Source: CAIOZA01 sp964464375
Lineage (GTDB): Bacteria > Bacteroidota > Ignavibacteria > Kapaibacteriales > UBA2268
Direction of reading: 5' to 3'
NCBI GenBank assembly: GCA_964464375.1
Contig: CAYXFU010000042.1
Coordinates: forward strand, 1-27,597
DNA: 27,597 nt
Made by a program: the position numbers and the translations under genes
The notes under the pieces: model-generated
Database searches by the model: none
Told to the model about the DNA's origin: nothing
The model's input: only the letters and a program-made list of their open reading frames with translations
Part shown: positions 16,451 to 23,128 of the stretch, piece by piece
Layout: every line of letters starts with the position of its first letter
Position numbering within the stretch: the first letter of the stretch is position 1

Positions 16451-16625
16451 TGTAGGGGCGGGTTCTAAACCCGCCCGAACAAAATGAAAATGTAAAATTG
16501 TATGGTCGGGTTCTAAACCCGCCCGAACAAAATTAAAATGTAAAATTGTATGGTCGGTTTCTAAACCCGCCCGAACGAAATGAAAATGTAAAATTGTATG
16601 GTCGGTTTCTAAACCCGTCCGAAAC
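16451..16625. repeat. Array of four R1 palindromes, 48-bp period, upstream of the RAYT gene
   Basis: Four units start at 16451, 16501, 16549 and 16597. Each holds a hairpin of type CGGGTTCTAAACCCG (unit 1 with TGTAGGGG ahead, units 2-4 with TATGGTCGG), then GAACAAAATGAAAATGTAAA. The last three repeat every 48 bases. The array ends 18 bases before the transposase ATG. The period is a multiple of three, so the reverse strand is spuriously open. Confidence 0.92.
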
Positions 16626-16643
16626 AACAATAAATATAAATAT

Positions 16644-17144
16644 ATGGAAAAAACATTACCTACCCGAAAATCTGTACGCTTGAAGGAATACGATTATTCC
16701 CTGCCTGGCTATTATTTTGTTACAATATGTACAAAAGACAGAAGATGCCTGTTTGGCAAGATTATTTCAGGCAAAATGTATTTGAACAATAATGGTGAGA
16801 TTGTAAAGGATGTATTGAACGATCTCAAAAAGCACAATTTTAATATCAAATTAGATTATTATAGTGTAATGCCAAATCATTTGCATCTAATCCTTATACT
16901 TGAAACCGCAATAAGGACGGGTTTAGAACCCGTCCCTACAAATAAGGATTTGCCAGAAATAGTTAGACAATTAAAAACTTATTCATCGAAACGCATAAAT
17001 ATTCTTAATAATACAACCGGCACAAGTGTTTGGCAGCGTTCATTTTACGAACATATCATTAGAAATGACAAAGAATTATATGAAATAAGAAGATATATAG
17101 AATTCAATCCATTGAATTGGAATGAGGATGAATATAACAAATAA
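16644..17144 (+). CDS. REP-associated tyrosine transposase (RAYT, Y1_Tnp family)
   Basis: 166 residues. Single-strand HUH nucleases of this family are thought to mobilise REP palindromes. Start LKEYDYSLPGYYFVTICTK is typical. The HUH site is MPNHLHLI (H79, H81), and the C-terminal helix has ELYEIRRYIEFNPLNW with Y151 (or Y146) as candidate nucleophile. Residues about 90-100 (IRTGLEPVPTN) are encoded by a REP palindrome (16915-16940) sitting between the HUH strand and LPEIVRQLKTYSSKRIN. The upstream array of four palindromes of the same family marks them as its likely substrate. Reading frame complete; slightly short for the family. Confidence 0.92.
   Translation: MEKTLPTRKSVRLKEYDYSLPGYYFVTICTKDRRCLFGKIISGKMYLNNNGEIVKDVLNDLKKHNFNIKLDYYSVMPNHLHLILILETAIRTGLEPVPTNKDLPEIVRQLKTYSSKRINILNNTTGTSVWQRSFYEHIIRNDKELYEIRRYIEFNPLNWNEDEYNK
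16915..16940. repeat. R1 palindrome nested in the RAYT coding sequence
   Basis: GGACGGGTTTAGAACCCGTC followed by CCTACA. Its reverse complement differs from array unit 1 at two positions within 24 bases, and the two changes keep the stem paired. It is inverted relative to the upstream array and translated in frame as RTGLEPVPT. Confidence 0.9.
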
Positions 17145-17218
17145 TGATCACCGCAAGCCCGTACCGACAAATAAAAATTGTAGCTGAGGAATGTTGTAAG
17201 GTCAAGACGCCGTACCCA

Positions 17219-17268
17219 TCAACCTCACCCCGACCCTCTCCGTTCATTGTGAGGGAGAATACAAGGGA
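17219..17268. repeat. R3-family repeat
   Basis: Contains CAACCTCACCCCGACCCTCT, then CCGTTCATTGTGAGGGAGAA, the 'CCTCACCCC...CCCTCTCC...GAGGG' type seen also in the sorting domains and at 22211-22281. Noncoding here. Confidence 0.55.
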
Positions 17269-17306
17269 CAATGAGACAGTTTATGCACAATGCATGTGTA
17301 CATCAA

Positions 17307-17326
17307 CCCCACGCTTTAGCGTGGGG
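17307..17326. repeat. 20-base palindrome
   Basis: CCCCACGCTTTAGCGTGGGG is a near-perfect inverted repeat in the spacer between the RAYT and the HicB gene. No related copy elsewhere in the window. Confidence 0.6.
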
Positions 17327-17364
17327 GCACATCTGAACTTGGGTCGATTTAGATTATTTAAAAA

Positions 17365-17583
17365 CTAGATTGCAACTTCCATTTCAAAAGTTTTTGTTTT
17401 TGGCTTTGGTATTCGTTTAGTATCCAGCTTCATACCTTCAATATGAAATTCTATGGCTTCTTTTATTAATTTTCTCACTTCAATCTCAGTATCGCCAACA
17501 GCAACACATCCAGGCAAGTCGGGAACGTAAGCTCCATAAGAATGAGTTCCCTTTTCAATAATAACAGTATACTTCATCAACAT
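17365..17583 (-). CDS. HicB-family antitoxin-like protein, solitary
   Basis: 72 residues. The partially degraded RNase H-like fold of HicB is recognisable: MKYTVIIEKGTHSYGAYVPD, then LPGCVAVGDTEIEV, then LIKEAIEFHIEGMK. HicB proteins neutralise the HicA mRNA interferase and often repress their operon. There is no added C-terminal DNA-binding domain. No hicA-like frame with its double-stranded-RNA-binding pattern is visible in 17584-17829 or 17145-17364, so this is an orphan. Two starts (M1, M3) are possible. Confidence 0.85.
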   Translation of the reverse strand: MLMKYTVIIEKGTHSYGAYVPDLPGCVAVGDTEIEVRKLIKEAIEFHIEGMKLDTKRIPKPKTKTFEMEVAI

Positions 17584-17829
17584 TTAAAATCGATGCAATT
17601 TGTTCCTATAAAAAACTACTCAAACAGATATAGTAGTATTATCATACAATTTATCTTTAGAGACCATTTCATCATTTTTATTTTATATAAAAACCGTTTC
17701 AAAAATAAATCTATTTCCTGTCCATTTTCTTTTTATTGCGTTTCTGTGCCGTTACCTGCTCTCACTCATATTTTGCAACCGTGAACAGACACAAAGTCTG
17801 AATTAGAAAAACCAACCACGGAGAATAAA

Positions 17830-18711
17830 ATGTGGATAGAAATTTTTAAAAGCGGGAAACATACTGACTCGAACGGCAGGAGCCAAGAATATTCCGCAGA
17901 AGACATCGCTCGCATCGCCGACAATTACAATTCACGAATCCTCGATAATCCTTCACTCAAGGCTCCTGTCGTAAAGGGTCATCCTCAGAGTAACGAACCT
18001 GCTTTCGGTTGGGTCGAACGCTTAGGCAGACGCGGAAATAAGCTGATAGCCGACCTGAAAGAACTACATCCTGACATTATTGATCAGGTAAAAAAGGGAA
18101 TGTACCGTAAAGTATCGATTTCTCTCTATGCTGACCAGATGCTGCGTCACGTCGGACTTTTGGGTGCCGGCATCCCGGCAGTCAAGGGTTTGGCAGATGT
18201 TAAGTTCGAAGAAATGGAGAATATTGTCCAATTTGAATTTGAAGATGCTCAAACGGATGAGCAGTCTGATTACACTGATGTCATTGACGAAAATGAAAAG
18301 CTTAAAGCTGAGCTGGAAACAATTCGCAAAGAGACAAGACTCAAGGAATTCCGCGAATATACTAACAAACTAATCGATGACGAAAATGGACCGATCATCA
18401 CGCCTGTTCAGGGAAGTTTACTTGTAGATATTCTCGAAATGGCATTCGACAGAGATAACTCCCTAGGTTTGGACTTTGAAGAAATCACTTCATCGGTCTC
18501 TCGCGTAAGGGAATTTATTGAATCTCTCCAGCCAGTGATTTCATTAAGTGAATTTGCAAAGAAGACAGACAATTCTTTTGAGAGGAAGAACAAATTCATC
18601 GGACGCAACACCTCGCCAGAAAGACTAAAACTTCATGAAATGGCAGTTGAACTGCAGAATCAAAATCCTGGCTTATCCTACGAGGAAGCCGTAATCAAAT
18701 CATCGAAGTAA
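17830..18711 (+). CDS. Mu gpI-like head maturation protease/scaffold
   Basis: 293 residues. The N-terminal part matches the Mu-like prophage I protein: YSAEDIARIADNYN, APVVKGHPQ (H51), PAFGWVERL, GMYRKVSISLY (S96/S98), LRHVGLLGAGIPAVKGL (H107). In phage Mu this protease/scaffold directs capsid assembly and then processes it. Residues about 145-175 are a charged, likely coiled-coil scaffold stretch (DVIDENEKLKAELETIRKET). The last ~35 residues (SPERLKLHEMAVELQNQNPG) look like the capsid-binding tail. Good Shine-Dalgarno GGAG before ATG 17830. First gene of the phage-type cluster; frame intact. Confidence 0.88.
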   Translation: MWIEIFKSGKHTDSNGRSQEYSAEDIARIADNYNSRILDNPSLKAPVVKGHPQSNEPAFGWVERLGRRGNKLIADLKELHPDIIDQVKKGMYRKVSISLYADQMLRHVGLLGAGIPAVKGLADVKFEEMENIVQFEFEDAQTDEQSDYTDVIDENEKLKAELETIRKETRLKEFREYTNKLIDDENGPIITPVQGSLLVDILEMAFDRDNSLGLDFEEITSSVSRVREFIESLQPVISLSEFAKKTDNSFERKNKFIGRNTSPERLKLHEMAVELQNQNPGLSYEEAVIKSSK

Positions 18712-18727
18712 ATTCGCTGTCATTCTT

Positions 18728-18932
18728 TGTAGGGGCACTGCTTGCCGTGCCCAAACAAGCTCGGAATTACGAACATAAGCAAATAGATTCCTGTATGTAC
18801 AGGAATGACAAGGTAAGTTTTTTGCGCTAACATTCACATGTATTCATTTGTAGGGGCACTGCTTGCCGTGCCCGAACTATCTCAGCATGACGAACAATAG
18901 CAAATAGATTCCTGTATGCACAGGAATGACAA
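18728..18932. repeat. 121-bp tandem duplication of a two-palindrome unit (R1 + R2)
   Basis: Unit 1 (18728-18811) and unit 2 (18849-18932) are offset by exactly 121 bases. Each starts with an R1 palindrome (TGTAGGGGCACTGCTTGCCG..., 18728-18752 and 18849-18873) and ends with an R2 palindrome (ATTCCTGTATGTACAGGAAT at 18787-18806, one base different at 18908-18927). It fills the gap between the protease and capsid genes. Confidence 0.88.
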
Positions 18933-18972
18933 ACAGAGAACTTTTTTAAAACAATTTTAAGGAGAAAAAATT

Positions 18973-19920
18973 ATGTCATTATCAAGAATTGACACACTCA
19001 GAATGGTCGATCCCGTTCTGACAACAATAGCCCAGGGCTATTCAAATGCCTCATTAGTTGCCGATCTGCTCATGCCTGTGGTACAGGTTAGCAAACTTAA
19101 AGGGAAAATCCCTCTATTTGGTCGCGAAGCATTTTTGACGCGCGACTCTAACCGTGCTCTCAGAGCACAGTCCAACAGAATTCCTCCATCGGAGCTAACT
19201 TTAGCCGAATTCGAAACAATCGAAAGGGACATCGAATGTGCAATCGATTACCTAGAAGAGGAAGAATCACCCGATTATTCCAGAATTGAGCAAAGGATTA
19301 CGAAACAGCTCGTAGATTCGCTTCTGCTCAGCAGAGAGAAAGACGTTGCTGACTATGTACAAAATCCAGCCAACTTTGATTCAGGGTTGAAATTGGTAAT
19401 AGATTCAAACAATGCTTTCGATGATTATTCGAATAATACTGATCCCATCAAGGTTATTCGTGATGCAATGATAGCAGTACGGAACAGGATTGCACGCTAT
19501 CCTAACACTATGATTATAGGTGATAGTAGCTACCAGACACTTATCAGCCATCCAACTATTATTGAACGCATCAAATACTCAGGCATAACAGCTATCAATA
19601 CTCAATACTTGAGTGAAGTGCTGGGAATACCTAATATTTACGTTGGATTATCAGTTTACTCAACCGATGGCAGCAGTTTTACAGATGTCTGGTCTGACAA
19701 CATCATTCTAGCATACGTTGATGCAAATGATAAAAATTCAAGAAGTGAGTATAATCCAAGCTATGGCTATATATTACAGCGTGAAGGCAAACCCGAAATC
19801 GATACTTATACTGAAAACGGCGGTAAGATCAAGGTTATCCGTAACACAGACAACTACTGCTTCAAGGTAACTGCACCTGATGCGGCATATTTAATCAGTA
19901 ATACAAATCATTCATCATAA
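18973..19920 (+). CDS. Major capsid protein (HK97-fold, Mu-like phage type)
   Basis: 315 residues. Features typical of the family: N-terminal arm ending ASLVADLLMPVVQVSKLKGK, then a long spine-type helical part (SRIEQRITKQLVDSLLLSREKDVADYV), then YPNTMIIGDSSYQTLISHPTIIERI, and LSEVLGIPNIYVG. Several hundred copies would form the icosahedral shell. Follows the protease, as in Mu (I then T). Shine-Dalgarno AAGGAG lies seven bases before ATG 18973. No frameshift. The fold is inferred from pattern similarity. Confidence 0.88.
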   Translation: MSLSRIDTLRMVDPVLTTIAQGYSNASLVADLLMPVVQVSKLKGKIPLFGREAFLTRDSNRALRAQSNRIPPSELTLAEFETIERDIECAIDYLEEEESPDYSRIEQRITKQLVDSLLLSREKDVADYVQNPANFDSGLKLVIDSNNAFDDYSNNTDPIKVIRDAMIAVRNRIARYPNTMIIGDSSYQTLISHPTIIERIKYSGITAINTQYLSEVLGIPNIYVGLSVYSTDGSSFTDVWSDNIILAYVDANDKNSRSEYNPSYGYILQREGKPEIDTYTENGGKIKVIRNTDNYCFKVTAPDAAYLISNTNHSS

Positions 19921-19937
19921 AAGAAAGGTAAAGAACA

Positions 19938-20282
19938 ATGTCATTAAGCAATAAAACATATCAGCCGGTGCAGTCAATCAGCATCAAAGCTACAGCAGAC
20001 CTACCGCATGCCAGATTTATCGGATATGATGGTGCCCTAAGCGGAGATGCTGAATTATCTCTCGGAGTGACTGAAGTAAGCTGGCTGGACGAACAGTATG
20101 CACAGGTGATCACTCTCGGTACGGCAATAGTCGAATCGGCTGGAACTATTGCCGCCGGTGAGAACGTAACATCTGCTGCTAACGGCAAAGCACGCAAAGC
20201 AATCACAACAGATGCTGTCAACGGAAGAGCTCTGGATTCTGCAGTAGATGGCGGTTTCGTAAGAATCAAATTAGTTCCATAA
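19938..20282 (+). CDS. Capsid decoration/cement protein (DUF2190-like)
   Basis: 114 residues, beta-rich and Ala/Gly-rich: ATADLPHARFIGYDGALSG, VITLGTAIVESAGTIAAGEN, GKARKAITTDAVNGRALDSA, ending FVRIKLVP. This pattern (small, GxAxVxA repeats, 'NGRALDSA') matches DUF2190 head-decoration proteins encoded beside capsid genes. 17 bases after the capsid stop, so in one transcript. Frame intact. Confidence 0.82.
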   Translation: MSLSNKTYQPVQSISIKATADLPHARFIGYDGALSGDAELSLGVTEVSWLDEQYAQVITLGTAIVESAGTIAAGENVTSAANGKARKAITTDAVNGRALDSAVDGGFVRIKLVP

Positions 20283-20299
20283 TCATCAACGGAGAAAAA

Positions 20300-20734
20300 A
20301 TGTCATACTCAACAGACAATGACTTGCTCGCAGAAGTCAGCGAATATGATCTGGCAAAACTGACTGGTGACAGCTCAGGAACAACAGTCGATTACGACAG
20401 AATTGAACGGGCTCGTGCTGATGCAGATTCGATCATCAATGGTTATCTTACGGGAAGATATGAAGTGCCTTTACCAATTCCCTATGATCCACTCATAGTC
20501 AAGCTCTCAATAGATCTAACCATGGTTCATCTATTTGAATTTGCTTTCAGTAAAAGTTCAATGCCAAACACAATGGTTTGGAGAAGGATCAATGCTCTGA
20601 AGATATTATCCGGTCTTACAACCGGAGTGGTAGGTCTCATGCTTCAGCCCGATACTCAAAAGGTATTAGGGAGTATTCTGATCTCAAAAGAAGATGAGCG
20701 GGAATACTCCGAAACAAAACTAAAAGATTTTTAA
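20300..20734 (+). CDS. Mu gp36-like head-completion protein (DUF1320)
   Basis: 144 residues. Start STDNDLLAEVSEYDLAKLTG, then IERARADADSIINGYLTGRYEVPLP, PLIVKLSIDLTMVHLF, and a C-terminal helix RRINALKILSGLTTGVVGL. This is the DUF1320/gp36 arrangement, a protein in the head-tail connector region of Mu-like phages. 17 bases after the preceding stop, with GGAG Shine-Dalgarno. Intact and of normal length. Confidence 0.88.
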   Translation: MSYSTDNDLLAEVSEYDLAKLTGDSSGTTVDYDRIERARADADSIINGYLTGRYEVPLPIPYDPLIVKLSIDLTMVHLFEFAFSKSSMPNTMVWRRINALKILSGLTTGVVGLMLQPDTQKVLGSILISKEDEREYSETKLKDF

Positions 20735-20808
20735 ACGGTTATTAAACAAATGGGTGGTTCTATGAGCACGTCAATCCTGCGAATGCAAGAATCTGGGTTT
20801 TCTCAATC

Positions 20809-20913
20809 TGTAGGGGCAAGGCTTGCCTTGCCCTTATTGAGTAGTATTGTCATACCAATGAAAATTGGAATCCATGTATTTCTTCGTAAGGGCGAGGCAA
20901 GCCTCGCCCCTAC
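20809..20913. repeat. Head-to-head pair of R1 palindromes around an R2 fragment
   Basis: TGTAGGGGCAAGGCTTGCC... (20809-20833) and an inverted copy with CGCCCCTAC at its end (20886-20913), facing in opposite directions. Between them is an R2-like GTCATACC...GGAATCCATGTAT. Together they form one large inverted structure between gp36 and the small membrane protein gene. Confidence 0.85.
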
Positions 20914-20956
20914 AAGTTCTGTAAAAAACCACCCGCATTTTAGAAAGGAAATAAAT

Positions 20957-21238
20957 ATGAATAATGTATGGAATTTTATAACTCGCAATTCAGTCTGGAT
21001 ACTCATCGGTGCTCTGGCTCTTCTCTTCTTTGGTCCGGGACTTCAGGAGATAAGAACACTACTGCTCATCACTATGATCGAAGCACTGGCTCTTGGTCTA
21101 TCCGGTGCAGCAGTCTATGCTTTTACCAAGGTAGATTTCACTAAGGGATATGCTGTACGCAGTCTCGGATTCATCTTCCTTGGTGTGCATCTGTGTGTAG
21201 GTCTCGTTGTTCTTGGTGTATATCTCGCTCAATTCTAA
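20957..21238 (+). CDS. Small membrane protein, holin candidate
   Basis: 93 residues from ATG 20957. The frame is open upstream to 20750, but that part is translated repeat, and a Shine-Dalgarno (GAAAGGAA) sits just before 20957. Three hydrophobic helices at about 12-27, 34-56 and 69-92. Its position directly before a secreted hydrolase, inside a phage cluster, and its size suggest a holin. No sequence signature confirms this; an unrelated membrane protein remains possible. Confidence 0.6.
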   Translation: MNNVWNFITRNSVWILIGALALLFFGPGLQEIRTLLLITMIEALALGLSGAAVYAFTKVDFTKGYAVRSLGFIFLGVHLCVGLVVLGVYLAQF

Positions 21239-21253
21239 ATTTATGGAGAAAAA

Positions 21254-21856
21254 ATGAAGAATTACAAATTGCTTCTAATATTGATGTTAATGACAATATT
21301 AACAGTGTTAACTCATTCTCAGTCCAGATATCAACTAATCTGTAATCATAACTTATTGGCTAAGTCGGCAGAAGTAATGATGGCGGAAGTTGGAACTATT
21401 GAGACAGATAATAACTCGGGTGAAAGAATAAGACTCTATCAGCTATCTGTTGGATTGCCGGATCATAGTCCTTACTGTGCTGCAGGACAATACTTCTGCT
21501 TTAGTGAAAGTGCTAAACAGATGGGTCTAACCTGCAACGCTATTCCCATTCCCCGAACAGGATTAGCAAATGCCGTATATAACTATGGTAAGTCAGAAGG
21601 TAAAAAAACTCAATACTCTGCTTCTGTTCATGACCTGATTGTATGGCGGAAGTACAACAGCGTTCACGGACATATCGAACGCGTTATCTCAACAACAGCA
21701 GGAGGCTGGGTTCAGACAGTCGGCTTCAATTCATCATCTATTCAAAATGGACTGAAAATAGAAGGTGTGTTCATTCAGAGAAGAAACATATTTCATCCTA
21801 TCGGAAAGCTTAGGATTCGTGGATTAGTAGGATTTATAGGAAAGGAAATCAAATGA
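21254..21856 (+). CDS. Secreted CHAP-like peptidoglycan hydrolase (endolysin candidate)
   Basis: 200 residues. Signal peptide about 1-22 (LLLILMLMTILTVLTHSQS). The core fits a CHAP/NlpC-type papain-like fold: C75 in HSPYCAAGQYFCF as nucleophile, followed by H140 in VHGHIERVI and a strand GGWVQTVGFNSSS. In CHAP enzymes, Cys and His cut peptide bonds in peptidoglycan. Following the holin candidate by 15 bases, it would form a lysis pair with it. A signal peptide implies Sec export, so a holin would not be needed for release. Confidence 0.7.
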   Translation: MKNYKLLLILMLMTILTVLTHSQSRYQLICNHNLLAKSAEVMMAEVGTIETDNNSGERIRLYQLSVGLPDHSPYCAAGQYFCFSESAKQMGLTCNAIPIPRTGLANAVYNYGKSEGKKTQYSASVHDLIVWRKYNSVHGHIERVISTTAGGWVQTVGFNSSSIQNGLKIEGVFIQRRNIFHPIGKLRIRGLVGFIGKEIK

Positions 21857-22203
21857 GAATAGATTATGCAAATGATATACCTATGAATTCGGATTTTACT
21901 GGTAACTGGATAGATTGCGTCATCAAGGATACTCTTACGAAAAGGTTGCTGAAGCTGACTTCAGCGCAAGTTTTCTGGACTGGAGCTTACGGCAGTCCAA
22001 CAGGTATTATTCAGGTTCTTGCGAGCAATGACGGAGAAACATCTTCACAGCTGAGTGCATATACTGTCGATACATTAGACAATACAAATGATGCCATTAT
22101 GGCAATAATTGATCCTATTTCGGATAAGATTTCTTTTCGATTCCTGCACAACTCGATGACAGCCGGTAGGTTTTCGATAATACTGAACTATTTGACAATA
22201 TGA
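21853..22203 (+). CDS. Small beta-rich protein of unknown function, phage-type
   Basis: 116 residues. ATGA overlap of four bases with the CHAP-like gene indicates translational coupling. Strand-rich sequence with GSPTGIIQVLASNDGET in the middle and SFRFLHNSMTAGRFSIILNY near the end. This resembles short structural proteins of phages ('IQVLASND' type), but no named family is certain. No signal peptide or membrane helix. Confidence 0.65.
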   Translation: MRIDYANDIPMNSDFTGNWIDCVIKDTLTKRLLKLTSAQVFWTGAYGSPTGIIQVLASNDGETSSQLSAYTVDTLDNTNDAIMAIIDPISDKISFRFLHNSMTAGRFSIILNYLTI

Positions 22204-22210
22204 TCTAAAC

Positions 22211-22281
22211 ACCACCCCAAACCCAGCCTCAAGGCAGGGCTTTCGAAGCTCCCTTCCTTGAGGAAGGGTCGGGGTAGGTGT
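22211..22281. repeat. R3-family imperfect palindrome
   Basis: Opens ACCACCCCAAACCCAGCCTC and ends GGGTCGGGGTAGGTG, with CCCTTCCTTGAGGAAGGG (22251-22268) as central palindrome. The same family is read in frame in the T9SS sorting domains. Confidence 0.75.
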
Positions 22282-22411
22282 TGTATTTAGTGATTAGTGT
22301 GATAGTACCCAGTTAGTAGCTTTATTGCAATTTCAATTTGTAAAAACACGATGCAAATGATGCAATTAACGCAAAAAGTGCAATGACTAGCTGTATTGTC
22401 ATTTAATACTT

Positions 22412-22473
22412 GTTCCCAAGATCCTTCTTGGGAACAGAATTGAGAAAGGTTCCAAAGCGGGAGCTTGGGAACC
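22412..22473. repeat. Two GTTCCCAAG-type hairpins
   Basis: GTTCCCAAG with CTTGGGAAC (22412-22435) and GGTTCC...GCTTGGGAACC (22448-22473). A further intergenic palindrome family in the 454-base gap between phage genes. Confidence 0.65.
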
Positions 22474-22502
22474 AGAAGGAAAAAAAGTGCAAAACCTTTG
22501 AA

Positions 22503-22613
22503 TTGTCATTCCGAACAAAGTGAGGAATCCATGTATTTGTATTTTCTTGTTAAACAACATGAATGCGCTTCGCAGTCCTTCGGAACTCACGGTCGCTACG
22601 CTCCCTCAGAATG
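22503..22613. repeat. Long R2-family repeat
   Basis: Starts TTGTCATTCCGAACAAAGTG and AGGAATCC, and ends CTCCCTCAGAATGACG; TGTCATTC at one end is inverted as GAATGAC at the other. The inner part (GCGCTTCGCAGTCCTTCGGA) is also hairpin-rich. Just before the next phage gene. Confidence 0.7.
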
Positions 22614-22657
22614 ACGTGCTACGAAAATGTTGTTCAAGTAATAGTTAAGGAAACACA

Positions 22658-23104
22658 ATGAAAAATATCCCTAATCTCATACTTGCAATCGCTTTGATAG
22701 TCCTTGCATGGATCTATCTCAATCGCTGCAGTTCAGATTCCGATATCCGGACTGCAGCGACTCAAACTATACTGAAAACCGATACAATATACCGCGAAGT
22801 ACCGTCAGAGCCGATTGTAATTAGCAAAGTCAGAACAAGGATTGTTTATCAAAAAGATACAATCATCGAGACACAGCCATTCACGGCAGTTGTCGATACA
22901 ATCATTAACCGTGACACTCTGCATACTGAGTTCAACTTTCCGGAGAATAGCTTTTCTATGCTACTGCTCAGAAAGCCTGATACTGTTACAGTATATAAAG
23001 TTACAATGCTTGAAACTCCGCCACAGAAAAGCAATTGGTGGGAAGTTCCGCTGAGCATCCTGGGCGGTGCCGCTCTGGGATATGCTTTCGGAAGAATTAA
23101 ATAA
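22658..23104 (+). CDS. Membrane-anchored protein, spanin-like candidate
   Basis: 148 residues. N-terminal helix at about 7-21 (LILAIALIVLAWIYL) followed by a cysteine (NRCSS). The middle is strand-forming and rich in Thr/Asp (DTIYREVPSEP, DTIIETQPFTAVVDTIINRDT). A hydrophobic C-terminal end (VPLSILGGAALGYAFGRIK). The layout of one anchor plus an extended periplasmic part recalls spanin or Rz-like proteins, and it stands near the lysis pair. No family signature is present, so this is a guess from topology and place. Shine-Dalgarno AAGGAAA before ATG. Confidence 0.6.
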   Translation: MKNIPNLILAIALIVLAWIYLNRCSSDSDIRTAATQTILKTDTIYREVPSEPIVISKVRTRIVYQKDTIIETQPFTAVVDTIINRDTLHTEFNFPENSFSMLLLRKPDTVTVYKVTMLETPPQKSNWWEVPLSILGGAALGYAFGRIK

Positions 23105-23128
23105 TTCATTTTTACAGAAAGAAGAAAT

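Noticed and set aside
16451..16625. Possible CRISPR array
   Set aside because: The whole 48-bp unit is repeated, including the 'spacer'; there are no unique spacers and no cas genes.
16364..16630. Reverse-strand 88-codon frame with repeated RAGLEPDHTILHFHFV
   Set aside because: It is the translation of the 48-bp REP array (period divisible by three); no Shine-Dalgarno and it overlaps the methyltransferase 3' end.
17144..17368. Plus-strand 74-codon frame after the RAYT
   Set aside because: It consists of R3 and palindromic repeats and has no recognisable protein pattern.
17584..17829. A hicA toxin gene beside hicB
   Set aside because: All frames are interrupted by stops and no HicA pattern (such as the GSHH-type histidine segment) is visible.
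20750..20956. Upstream extension of the small membrane protein
   Set aside because: The extension encodes only repeat sequence; the Shine-Dalgarno and the first membrane helix support a start at 20957.
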